Source: Uloborus plumipes (taxonomy: Eukaryota; Arthropoda; Arachnida; Araneae; Uloboridae). From it: 64,000 nucleotides of DNA. Position 1 is the first letter of the stretch. Every line of letters starts with the position of its first letter. Position numbers and translations under genes: made by a program. This document shows, one piece after another, positions 1 through 12,900 of this stretch. The stretch is from the NCBI GenBank assembly GCA_038373865.1, contig JAXGGA010002022.1, positions 62,001-126,000 of the forward strand, given 5' to 3'. The notes beneath the pieces are model-generated. The model did not search any database, was not told the origin of the DNA, and saw nothing but the letters and a program-made list of their open reading frames with translations.

Positions 1-3000
1 CTAAACTATGGGGAAATAAAATTTAATGCTTAAAATTTCGCATATATGGCTGTCTTGCATTATTATACGATAAATATAACTGTATTAGCCGGTATGCTGA
101 AAAATTCAAATTTTTCATCATGCTGTATAATCTGGGGTTCACTTTGCAATAAAAAAATATCTATTAGCTCAGTTCCAGTTTCAAGCAAACTACGAGAGGG
201 GAAAAAAATAGATTACAGTTTATAATATTTCGTAAATGGAGAAAGCGAGTTGACTACATCCAGCAATCTTTGATCTGCAGCAAGTTCTATAGCCATACAA
301 CAGGTAAAACCTCACTCAAAAAGTTCTGAATGAATTGATTGTGAAATGTTTCTTGCAGTGCAATCTTTCAAGTGGAAGAAATTGCCATAGCTTACGTACT
401 CTATTAAATGATATGATGAATAACAATTTCGACCCTGATAATGGTTGTAGTAAAAATGAGCCGCGTTTGTCTGATATAAAAAGTGGAGAAAAAGAATTGG
501 ATAAATAATTTTCGCAACAATTTTTTAAAACTGAAAAATATGTTTGTGTCATCAAAAATCAAAATATTTGAATAAGAAGCGAGATAAAATTAATATGTGT
601 TTGCTATTAATGAGTCAAGTCTATAAATAAATATTATAGTCAAGTCTCCCTAGTTTCCCCTACCACTTCATGGTCTGGCACTGAATAATCATAAATATAC
701 TAAAGAAAAAAAGTTATTTTTAAAAATAAAAATTACCAAATTAAAAAAAAAATGCTAGTTTTAAAATAAAGAAGCCTATCATCTATTTATTATTTTTCAG
801 ACAAGAATTTAAATCTTTATTTTAAGCATCAGGCAAAACCTTATATTCAGAAATCATTAAAAAATGTTATAAGCTATTTTTCCTTTTAAATATTGCTATA
901 TTTAAACAGGTAGCTTTCTTTTGAGTAACATAAATGGAACTGAAATTGGTTACTTTGGTAGGTATACAATTATTTTTTCATAGCACTACCAATTGTTATA
1001 TAAATAAGTGTTAACTGTTATTGGAAATTTTTTTTTTGCACGTAAAATATTTTTTTAGCATTCACTTTTCAGAAAGAAACATTATCGAATATTTCTTAAT
1101 TACAACTAATTTTTATTTATTTATGCACACACACATTACTAATATTGCAGTGAACACATCTTGATTAAAAAAAAAAAAAAAACATTCTGTAGGCAGTTTA
1201 TTGGCATGTAGTCCAGCAGTTCAGTGGATTCTGTGAAAAACCTTCATGTAAAATTAACCATAAAATGTTTCCTTAAATTCTGCAAACATTTACAGCATTA
1301 AAGCATAGATTTTTCATACATTTTTCAACTATAAATCTCTAACCACGTGTTGCTAGCTTCGCCAGTTGACCCATTCTTATCTTGGTTTCAATCTAATTTT
1401 TTTCTTCATATCATTTTATTACACACTACTCTATAGAAAGGTATAAATTAACTAATATAGTGATATTTCTAGCCGATTTACTGCTATTATGCTGAAAAAA
1501 ACAATCATTTAATTTCTATCGTTTTTTACGAATAAGAGACATTTAAAAATAATAAGTAAATTATTTCGGTTTCCAAAAAGCAAAAAAAAAAAAAAAAAAA
1601 AAAAGGCCAAATGAGTTTTAACTATCAATACAATAAAAGAAAAAGGAAAAAACGACAGATGTAAACTTTAATCAGGAATTTATTCGAAGATATTGTAGTA
1701 TTCAAAGACTTGTGGCATGTTGTTTCTGTCTTCTTTTTTTGACCAATTTCTAAAACAAAATCTATCAAATTTTTTTTTAAGACACTGGTTTTCATTTGTA
1801 ATGACCCAGAGATGATGTGAAAAAATATATTGTAAGTGTGTGTAAGAGTTAGTGTAATTTTTTCAAAAACCTTAATAACTTAAAAACTTGATACTATCTC
1901 GAATTTTTTTCTTTTTCGGAGAGATTCAAGCTATTAAGGTTATACAGGCTCTATACAATAATTATATGGCTCTATAGATTTATTAAAACCTGCCCATTTT
2001 AGATATTTGTGAACTGCATTTGTGTTCTTTTTATGCTCATACATGAGTAGTAATGCATCAAAAGGAAACATATCTACTTTTTAGAAAAACTCGTTTCTTG
2101 GCATTTTATATATCTTTCAAATGGACTAAAACTCTTCAACATTTCCATTTTTATCCAGAATTTGGTCCAAAAAGTCATCTTTTTTTGTTCATTTGATATT
2201 AATTTACCAGCCAATCAGAACAGAACACAAACGCATGCTAGAGGGCAAACTATCTTTTACTGAATACCTATCACCATTGATACGAATAATTTGCTACGCA
2301 AAATAAAAAAGCTTTGGGCAAAACACTGAAAGTGAAACTGCAAAACAGAAATCAGATTACCCATACGCGTACAGGCAAATCAGTAAAGGCCCGTAATCCA
2401 TACAGGGAAAACAGGAATGATCAAACCCTGTAGTCTCTAGCAGTCCAAACCAAATGAATCCATAGTTTATTAAAGAGCAGAGTTTGACTTTTCAGTCAAA
2501 AGGTAACAAATCCATACCCTACGATTTCTTCAAGTCATTTCGAGCGAAAGGGAACATATCCTACCTGATGAACGAAAACATGTTTTTTTTTCATCAAAAC
2601 AGCACATATCCAAAAAATCTTCGTATCGTAAACTTGTTTTTGAGTTTGGATTTCAGAAAGTGACAAGCATTCACTAGGTGTTGGGTAATCTTTTGTATAA
2701 TTTGGAAAAGAAACTTTGCTATCGTTGGGGTGCATTCACAGCTATCTTTGGCAGATCTGTAATCATATAAGCTATTAGGAGGATGAAATCAAAGGAGAAT
2801 ATCAGTCTTGATGAAGAAGACGTTGACATGCAGGTCTAGTTTGACCAGCAAGCAGTTTTTATAAATTAGGACTATTTTCTTCTTTGTAACAAAGCTAGTC
2901 TGTCTTTATTACTTTGTTTTCAAAAGAAAAAAAATCAGCATTGTTAGTTCCACCATTAAGAAAAAAAGTTTTCACAATTTTTTTGTGTGAGTTTTTAAAA

Positions 3001-5004
3001 TAAAATGTGTAGTGAAATCCAATTACATGAGTTTCAGGTGAACACCAACCTTGTTTGTTGCTCAGGGAATTTCACTGTATTGAAATTAAATCAGAACTGG
3101 AAATATGTTTTGCTGAAACAAAAATTTTGTTGCATTCATATTCCTTGTAATAGAACTTTACTGTATTTTAATCAGTGTTTCAAGGGTAGAAATCTAATTT
3201 TTTATAACCTTTTACCTTTGTTCTATTCTACTACAGCCAACATTTTATGAAAAAGTTTAATCATGAAAACCTGCAAAGTAAAATCTGGGAAAAATTCTTA
3301 CTTTCTGATCCAAAATCAGCGTTTATGAAATTTTGATTATCAAAGCTTCATATGATCCGTTAGGTACATGAACTTTTGATCCACGGAATTTTAATTTCAA
3401 GTATATCAATACAAAGTAGTCAAGTATCAGAGTTTGGTGAAATTGGAACTAACAAAATTCCGGTTTTTGTCTAACAGGGCACATAGTCATGTCTTTCAAA
3501 CTAAATGGCAATATCTCCTTGATTTTTTTAAATATAAAAATATGATGAAAAAACTAGGCTAACCTAAAAATATTTTTAATTTCTGAACATATTTGGAAAT
3601 TGGATGTGTACTCTTTACTCTTTTGATAAATTAAGGCCTCAAATTTATTTCCTTCAAAAAAAAAAAAACATTCAACTTCATTAAGGTCTGATGATGCAGT
3701 ACAGAGCCATAACATAGTCAAAAGAAAAACTTATCACGTCTTTGGAAAAAATATTGATCTATTGAAAGTAATTATGTATTAGAAAATGCAGGAGGTATAT
3801 GTGTTTGGAATTTTATATTTGTTCTGATTGCTTCAATCAGACCATAAATAAAAGTGCTTTACAGTTGAAGCACTGTCCTGCTCTAGAAGTAGTTTGCAGC
3901 AGTTGCATGTCTTACAGGTCTAGTTCAGCGGTTCTCAACTGGTGGCCCGGCACCGGTGTGCAAATTTGACCAGTTCTCAGAAATTTTTGTTTGTCCACTT
4001 AAAGGAAAAGAAAAAAGAAAGTGTAATTATAATATTTTATACGACCTCATTTTGTGATAATTTTCGTACGTTTCTATGATTTTTCAGCAATGTTCCTTTT
4101 TTATGTATAATTATTTATTTTATTCTTATATATTTTAGTAAGTTTTTAAACACCAATTAAAGTCAAAGTTGTAGATTTATTAATTCAGTTACATTAGTTG
4201 TAGATTTATTTATTTTGCGAAAGAGGAAAAAAAGTTCTCAGCTAAATTTTTTCACAAGTGATTAAGTCATATATTTTTTTTTTCGCAAAAAAAAAAAAAA
4301 GTTTTGAAAGGTTCTCATATGCAAGGATTTTTTTATTTGGGAGGAATAAATAAGAATAATAGCATTGTTTAAAACCAACATAGTAACTACAACGCATACC
4401 TTAAATAACCGTATCTAAAATTTTGGCTTGATTGTTTAGCAGGTAGGCAGATAATGCTTAGTATATAGGAGTTAATTACTTTTTTACCACCTTGGGACAC
4501 ACAGGACTACTTGAGACAGTCACTTGGCATCGTGTATGATACATAAAGATTTTTCCAGTTTTTTAATTTGCTAAAAAAGAGTACAAAAGCTTCCGCTTTT
4601 ATGTGTTTTGTTGGGAATGTTGAGTTATTCAGCAGAGCTCAACAGTAATTTTATTTGAAAAACAATTTATTTTGACTATGAAGTAAAATGACGAAAAATT
4701 GACAAATTAAACATTTAACCTTACACTTAAAAACATGGAATGAACTGTACAACTAAAATCACAAGAATGCATCACGTATATAAATTCAAAGACTGTTGCC
4801 AAACTGTAATTTAAGATAAATAAAACGAGATTTAAATGATTTACATGGACCTGATTGTATTTAAAAATATTTAAAGGCTTAAATATAACAAGGAAAAGAA
4901 GTAGCAAATTTAGTAGCTTCGATAATTCTTTCTTAATGAGGATTTGTTTGATGAATTTATTTGATTTATCAGGGCTCACAAATGATGTTGTGCACATCAA
5001 CTAT
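1..5004. other. Downstream intergenic DNA without recognisable genes
   Basis: This AT-rich stretch has short poly-A and poly-T runs (for example 1168-1183, 1582-1605 and 4284-4301). None of the short open frames here shows a recognisable protein or a codon pattern that I trust. A sequence at about 3928, CAGCGGTTCTCAACTGGTGG, looks like one hAT-type transposon end, but no partner end was found. Confidence 0.5.
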
Positions 5005-6229
5005 AATTGTATTATCATACAAATACAAATGTGACGACCAGCAACAGGCTCTGGGCCCAACTGGGCTGGTCCTAGTCAAATTATAGATCCCAATGAAGAT
5101 CAATGGCCCTCTTAAAACTATCTACTCCCTTGCTCCTCACCGCCTCTTCCGGTAAACTATTCCAAGTTCCCACTACTCTGCTAAAATAGTAATTTTTCCG
5201 AATTTCCAGGTTAGCCTGAGATTTAAACAGCTTATAACAATGACCCCTTGTCCTGCTTTCCGTGCAAAAATTTAACCCTATAACATCTTTCATTTTGATA
5301 AATTTAAACAACTGAATCATGTCCCCTCTGGTTCTCCTTTGCTCAAGACTATACATATTAAGCATTCTAAGTCTGGAATCATAGTCTAAATTAGAAAGTC
5401 CTTTCACTAACTTTGTAGCCCTCCTTTATACCCTTTCCAATAAATTAATATCTTTCTTAAGATATGGAGACCAAAACTGAACAGCATACTCTAAATGAGG
5501 TCTTACCAAACTTCTATATAAAGGCAGAAGAACCTTCTTAGATTTGTTTGAAATAGATCTATTTATAAACCCAAGCATCCTATTGGCTTTGTTACTAGCT
5601 ATGCTGCACTGTTGACTAAACTTGAAGTCTTGATTTATTAAGACACCTAGATCCATAACATTTTCTGCCTTACTAATGACTGAACCCTGTAAATAATAGC
5701 TTGTATGCTTATTCCCATGACCTAAATGCAGCACTTGACATTTCCCAACATTTACTGCCATGCCCCACTTGTCTGCCCACTTAGTAATATGATCCAAATC
5801 CTCTTGCAGCTGATTTACTTGTTCATCATTTTCTACAACCCCCATAACTTTGACATCATCAGCAAAACAATTCATGTTTCCAGAAACATTTTCATGAATA
5901 TCATTCATAAAAATAATAAACAAAAGTGGACCTAAAACTGATCCTTGGGGAACCCCACTTAAAACCTCACTCCATTTAGAATGATTACCCCTTACAACTA
6001 CTCTTTGTTTCCTTCCTGTCAGCCAATTCCTAACCCAAACTAAAATTTTACCTCCAATTCCTATATCAGCTAATTTACTGAGTAGTGCAACATGCGGTAC
6101 CTTATCGAAAGCTTTTTGAAAATCAATGTAAACAATATCTACACACTTTTTGTTATCTAAAGCCATGGTGACCTTGTCATAAAAATGTAATAAATTAGTA
6201 GCACACGATTTACCTTTCCTGAAACCATA
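5005..6229 (-). mobile_element. 5'-truncated CR1-like LINE, 3' part
   Basis: The minus strand carries the second half of a non-LTR reverse transcriptase, then a short 3' UTR (GGACCAGCCCAGTTGGGC, about 5052-5071) and an ATTTGTATTTGTATGATAAT-like tail near 5005-5032. The coding sequence begins abruptly at YGFRKGKSC (6229), so the 5' end is truncated, as is usual for LINEs. The layout (no RNase H, short UTR, small tail repeats) fits CR1/L2-type elements. It lies just past the 3' end of the host gene. Confidence 0.85.
5081..6229 (-). pseudogene. Reverse transcriptase remnant with in-frame stop
   Basis: The conserved blocks appear in order. Palm motif A is VYIDFQKAFDKV with its catalytic Asp. Motif B is SGVPQGSVLGPLLFIIFMND. 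Motif C is FADD with the catalytic pair. A thumb region follows (ANRMLGFINRSISNKSKKVL). The frame is interrupted by TAA at 5426-5428, and the same frame then continues to 5081 with the typical ending SRVVGTWNSLPEEAVRS and SFKRAID. A single C-to-T change of a CAA codon would explain the stop. The N-terminal endonuclease is absent. Confidence 0.88.
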
Positions 6230-6482
6230 AGCGTATCATGCGTATAGTTTGGCTAAGTTGTCTTCTGATGGGCTGAGACTTAAGAGATTCCATGTGAAGG
6301 AAAGGCAAATGACCTTGCTGATACCAATAATTGGCACTGTGCTAATCTAAAAATTTCACCTTCTACCTAAATATAAGTGAACGCATTCAAAGTCAAACAT
6401 CTTTTTACCAGAGGCTGACTATATGTTAGCCTTCTATGAGTTGTTGGAAAAATAAAAACAAACACAAAATTCATAAAATTAT

Positions 6483-6810
6483 TTTATTCCCTTTTCTGAG
6501 AAATTTCATTTACATTCTTTTATACACCTTATACTACACTGGAACTTTCTCATGATTATGTACATGAATGCCTGAAACAAATACAACTTGATGATAAATG
6601 GACAATGTATAAAAATGTTGCCAAGCAAATGCATCTATAAAAAACAGTATTACAATTTTTGTTTCCAAATACAAAATTAAAAAAAAGTATACTTTCAAAA
6701 TGTTATTCAAAGTTGCAAAATATTTTTCAAATGTGTTCAAAATGGCTCTTTGTGGAAAAATATTTTTTTCCCCTTTTTTGTATTTTGGCACAGAGAATTG
6801 AATTGGAATT
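6483..6810 (-). other. Likely 3' UTR with polyadenylation signal
   Basis: Downstream of the stop on the minus strand there is no further coding. An AATAAA hexamer lies at 6483-6488, about 320 bases past the stop, in a T/A-rich context. That makes it the best candidate polyadenylation signal for the coiled-coil gene. Confidence 0.5.
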
Positions 6811-6932
6811 TTAGGGATTTTCTTGGCAATGAGATGATTTTGATGGAAAGTTAGGCAATGGTACAAGATTTTGGCATTCACTTTCAAGCAATTTGAATTC
6901 AGCTCTTCTGAGGATTTTTTTGGTTTTCACCA
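6811..6932 (-). CDS. Terminal coding exon 21 with stop
   Basis: This 122 bp exon begins after CTTTTAG and completes a codon split with exon 20. It encodes VKTKKILRRAEFKLLESECQ and finishes NLVPLPNFPSKSSHCQENP before TAA at 6811-6813. A basic helix leads into a short unstructured C-terminus. The frame is fixed by the upstream phase. The longer raw open reading at 6534-6887 is in a different frame and is not used. Confidence 0.78.
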
Positions 6933-9900
6933 CTAAAAGAAAAATACATAATTAAAAGATAGTACTGAAAATTTTTTTTTTAATGTTGAATCAAAAAATA
7001 AATTATAGCTTTAATGCCAAACAACATCTACAAAAATGCCGATTTTAGATATGTACTTTCTTGCTTTCTTTACTTAAAAGGGTTTTGTATTTAATGTTGT
7101 TTGACATTAAAGTAATTTAGGTCACTTTGAAGAATTCCAAGCTGACTTTATAGGCAATTTGGCATAATTTGTTACTACTTAGGAAGCTATTAAATGATCT
7201 CTAGGCTTTTTTACACAACCACTTAGAAAATATTTCTTGAAATTCACAATAGCAATGTTTTTCCTTCAGGAAGTAATTATTTAACTAGAATTTCACGTGA
7301 TTGTGCTCAGAAAGAAAAAAAAAAAAAAGATTATTAATGGCACTTCATTCATCTAATGATTATCGATAGCATTTTATGAATTTAAAACCTGTAGAAGCAG
7401 AATTTCCGCTAGGGTCGCATTTTTTGCAAGTGCGAAAATACTATCTGAGTTGCAAAACTGGAACAAAGTATTTTTTGCTCAAATATAATGAGAGAGAGAG
7501 AAAAAAAAAAAAAAACTGAGAAAGAACACAATCATGGCGATATTGAACATAATATAAATCTGAGCTAACATGTATAAATTGCTTGTTAGTTCAACAGTTT
7601 TTTGTCTGGCATTATGTCCCCTTAATAAATGCATTATTGGAGTTCTAAAAACATTTTTGTTCTCTCAATATTGAGTACAAATCTGAATGTTTCATTACAA
7701 CTTATAAAAAAAACTATTGCCTACTGCGAATTTATTTCTTTAAGATGTCATGGATGAATTTTGAATTTGGCAGCTGGAAAGGTATGTAAACTTATTTATT
7801 AACCTTCAACATTTTAGCATTTTCTAAAGTCTTCCCCCAATTTTAGTTTTTTTGCTAAAGAACTTTTTAAATAAACCCTGAATTTGAAGCCAAATAGTGT
7901 CACATAAATGAACAAAGTTGTGAAATACTAAAAAAACACACGGCATAACTGTTTCTGGATTACAAGGAATTATTTTTTAAATGTGAATATTATGATAAAT
8001 GTTCACAAAATTTTTTCCCACACAAATGCATATTTCTTAAATAGTCATGGTATAACGTTAAAGGGTTTTAGATAATTATTTTGATTTTCAACTATTTTTA
8101 AATTTTACTTTAAAAAATTACATTATTAAAACAAAAAACAAAAATAAATAAATAAAAGCATGCATGAAAAAAAAAAAAAAAAAACTCAATTAAGTACATA
8201 AATAGATGCAAATACTTCAAAATTTCACGGAATGCAGAAAACTGCAAAAAGTTTTTGTTACCATGAATAAGGTTTTCCCTACTTCACATTATCTATATAC
8301 ATAAATGACAACTTTTTGTATGTATGTCCGGGGTAATCTTCCAAACTACTGGACCGATTTTAACCATTTTTTCACCGTAGATAGCTACAGTAACAGGGAG
8401 CAGGATAAGCTATAATTTATTTCTAAAAAGCTTAGTTTAAAAAAGTTAAAATGGAAAATATTAAAATTCCTGTAATTTCCCCATTAAATGATTAAATTTT
8501 CAACCCATTGTTGCAAAATTTGGTTGCCTCGCAACAACAATATTAATAGTAATCATGTGATGAAAATTTGAACCAAGGCTTCTCTGGAGTAAGTATGAAA
8601 TTTATTGCTTTCTTAGGATTTGTATATTCATTTATGCCAATAATCGCTAACGGGGTAAATAAAAAGGGAATTGATTTCTGCAACACATAGAAAATGGAAA
8701 GTGTTTACAGTCAAAAAAATTTCTTAATCGCATCAGATGTTTTCACCAATTGAGTTTTCACAAATGGAGTCACAAGGATAGAGACTAATAATGGGACTTA
8801 TTTAACGTGCAATATTTGGAAATAGTTGACTCCAGTGCGATTGATACTGTAAATATATATTCATTTTAATATACCAAGCTTATAACAATTCCTATTTACC
8901 TAAACATTATTTGTAGCTTGCATTTGTATTTAGGGTGTATAATGCAGTTATCCAGTCTGAAAAACAGCCATGGTTTACAAAAGTAGCCGTTTATGTATAT
9001 AGATGTGCACTTTAATGTTGAAAAACTTATGAATGAGTTTCACTGAAACACATATTACGCGGCAGAAACCCGGGCAGAGCCGGGTACCCGGCTAGTCTAT
9101 ATACATAAATGATTACTTTTGTATGTATGTCCGGGGTAATCTTTAAAACTACTGGACCGATTTTAACCATATTTGCACCACATATAGCTACATTAGCAGG
9201 AATCAGGATAGGCTATAATTTATTTCTAAATAACTTATTTTAAAAAAGTTATTATGGAAAACAGTAAAATTTATGTAATTTCCCCATTGAATTATTAAAT
9301 TTTCAACCCATTGTTGCAAAAATTTGTTGCCTTGCAACTATAATATTAATAGTAATCATAACGATGATTTTGAATCAAGGCTTCTCTGGAGTAAGTATGA
9401 AATTTATTGCTTTATTAGGATTTTTATATTCATCTATGCCAGGGCTTTTTAAACTTTTGTCATTCACGACCCCATTTATGATAACGAGTTTCTTGACAAC
9501 TCCATACAAATATAAAAGAAAAATAAATTAATATTTTTTGATGATTTATTTATTAGGTAACAATATACACATACATATGAAAATATATAAGTTTAGAATT
9601 CGTTTTGAAACATACAAAAATCTAAAATTAAAAATTGCGCAAAAAATCATAAAATAGTATTTATTATAGTTTCAAAAATAAAAGTGGATTCTGACCTCTC
9701 GAATATATTCAAGTAGTTGTGTGGTAAGTATTAAATTAAAGTATTCGTAAAAAATTTAATGAGATGGATGTGCCTGTTTTTTATTGCATAACAAATCAAA
9801 TCTTGGTGGAATGTTTGAAACTGCTGGACGTAAGGTATAGCAATCGGTGGAGATTCGCGTTTGTAACCAAATGCTCGCCCTCTAGCGGCCCGAAAGAGGA

Positions 9901-12900
9901 ACTAAAAATTGCCGGTTTCTTTAGCATAGTCCCCATTGATTGAAATGGAAAATTGTTATTCAGTTATGAATCTGGAACGACCCGAACCATCCACAAAATT
10001 AAAGATCTTCATAAGATTTAATTTGTTTTCCATTCACATAGGCTTTCCCGTTGCAAATATGCAAGTAAACAAACACTAGGCGGAACAATAACGCACCTGT
10101 CCACCTCAGTACAGCGCCATTTATCGATGATTTCAAACGCGAATAGCTCAAAACCTTCAACAAATGCTCATGTCTAGATGCTGCAAGTCCACCGTATTCC
10201 GTCAAAATATTTGACATTAAAATATCTCGCGACCCCAGATTTTGTTACGCGACCCCAAATGGGGTCGCGACCCATAGTTTAAGAAGCCCTGATCTATGCC
10301 AATAATGGATACCGGGTAAAATAAAAAGAGAATTGTTTTGGCGACAGTTAAAACATAGAAAGTTATTTTTTGGAAAATCACACGGATAAAAAAATAACGC
10401 ATTTAGGTTTGTGATTTCACGTTCTCCTTCACACCCAGTTAATCTACCACATGGTCACGAAAAATAGCTTTGAGAAATATGATTCTACTGGGCTTAGTTG
10501 CAAATCATATATTATATTCTTGGATTTGGCATGTTGCATTTAAACCTGTGCAACGCCGGGCACATCAGCTAGTACATTTATAAATAATTAATGAATTTAA
10601 TGTGCCTCTTCATACTCTAACACTTAATTTTACATTTGGTAGCATTGAAAATTCAAAGAAAAATTGTGCTTCCTGTTATTTTAATGGATAAGAAAGCCCA
10701 AAATACATGTCAAACAAAATACAATGTATGCACTGTAATAAAAATTAACAAAGAACTCACATTTTTTAGAAATCTTTTTTTCCATTTGTTCTTTAACAAG
10801 TTGAGCTTGCTAAAAAAGAAAAGCAGATTTTTTTATTACCAGAGCATTCAAAATAATGATGTATTATTCATGAATTGTACAAAGTTGTTGAACAATGCAC
10901 ATGTAACAAAATACATAATTAAATTTTTCATTGTACTTTATAAATTTCACTTTAAAATATTGTCAGAAATGATTATACAGTCGAGTCTTGATAGCTCAAA
11001 GTATTTCGGGACCGGCTAGAAGCTTCGAGTAATTATTGATAGTAGGAAACTCCCACAGCATTCTCAAGAGTCTTGGGACCGAATGAAAACTTCTTGATAA
11101 AGGAATACTCGAGTGATAAGGCTTAGAGTTATCGAGACTCGATTATATTGCACAGACATGTACTGCAACAAAAAAGAACTGAACTAATATTAATTAAAAA
11201 TAAGTAAGGTTATTAAAGTTCATATCTATGAAAATAATCAAGCATTACTGCTTATTTTTATTTGTTATAACTTGATTCTTTTCTTTCAAAAATAATTTTT
11301 AAATTTTAGTGTATGATGAAAAATTGTCTGCTAAAACAACACTTCTTTTGGATAAAGAGGACACAAACCTGTAATTTATTCATTGCAACTTTAAAATCCT
11401 CTTCTTGTTTCTGCATAGAATTTTTCAGCATCAAAATTTTATCACACTTCTCTTGATTCTGAAAAAAAAAAGTTAGAATTATACAATGGTTACTAGATTA
11501 CCTAAAATGAATAGGATTATTACCTTTAAAGTAACAATATTCAATAAAATAATCAAAGCCACAACTATTTTATATCATACACGAGCAGGAACACCTCTGT
11601 CTCCAGCTACATCATTAGCTTCCAAAACTCTGCATGAAAGGGCGGCGTTATTGTTTAAACTAATTAGAGGCACTAGGAATGTGCAAACTATGCAATTGCA
11701 CAGGGTCTTCTGGCGTCTTCTAAAAATATGTGGGGGATATGGAATATCCTACTCTAAGCGAGTAAAGAAGGCTGGCATGATTTATATAATACCTTCTTCT
11801 CCACAAGTCTTCATGTTTTAACAGGACACCTTGGAATTATAAAGTGGTACACAAAACTTTCAAGTAAATAAATTTAAGTTTTGATAGAACAGTGGAACTT
11901 GATTTTACATTGTCCGTTTTGTACGTTACCCCACTTACAAAGTCATTTTCCGCTAGTCCATGAATAAAGGTATACTGATATTGTTAAAAAGTCCCTCATT
12001 TTAGATTTTTCACCTCCAAAAAGTCTGCGGAATACGTTTTTCTACGAACAGGTCAAAGCCGTTTTTCATCTACAAGATAATTTTTTTTCAGATTTTCAAG
12101 ATACATTAGTTTCATAGTTGTTTAAAGCCACTCTGGTATTCTTTTTGTTCAGTCTTACGGTCTTATGAAAAAGGGGCTTCCTACGATCGCCTAATCTCAT
12201 CTTTCTCCACAACAAATTATGACCAAAGTTGCTGACATTCTTCTTGAAATTCTCCCAGAAGTTAACGTCACATATAACGTCTATTACATCAAAAATTCTT
12301 TCAATATTGGACCTAATACCCACTTGCGATGATAATGATGAAAAGATGAAGACAAAAAAAAAATAAAAATAAATAAATAAATAAATAAATAATAAAATAA
12401 TGAAGGTGTTCCTACAGCTGATCAAGCGATTTAAAGCATAAAAAATCGAGAACTTTTTCGCTAAGAAGTAAATTTGCAAAATTTATTGGTATAAAACGTG
12501 TTGTAAATTAAACTATCTAAAAACAAAACATAAATAAAGATTGCACATTTTACCCCTAGTTCATTGGAAAAGAGTCGACCAAAAAAAATTCTTGGATTAT
12601 CAACCCGAACCCCGATTTTACGTTTTCCCATTTGGTACACCTTTTATGACTGGTCAGACAGAAAACACACAGACACTTTAAAGAGAGGGAGGAATTTTTT
12701 TTTTTTTGTCTTTGCTATGGAATACAATAGAATGGAACCAAATCAACACTTTCTTACAGTAACTTAGAACTTCTGTCAAAGATGGGGAAAAGTTTAAGTA
12801 AAAAATATATACATCAAAGAGATAAAAAAGGCAATCTAAATATTTTAAAACACAGGAAAGAGGAAGATTTTGTTCGATAGCCAGAAAAATTTGTGAAAAA

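Noticed and set aside
3928..3965. Complete hAT element from the CAGCGGTTCTCAACTGG end
   Set aside because: No inverted partner or 8 bp duplication was found nearby.
6534..6887. 117-residue open frame on the minus strand at the gene end
   Set aside because: It is in a different frame from the phase-fixed terminal exon and falls mostly in the 3' UTR.
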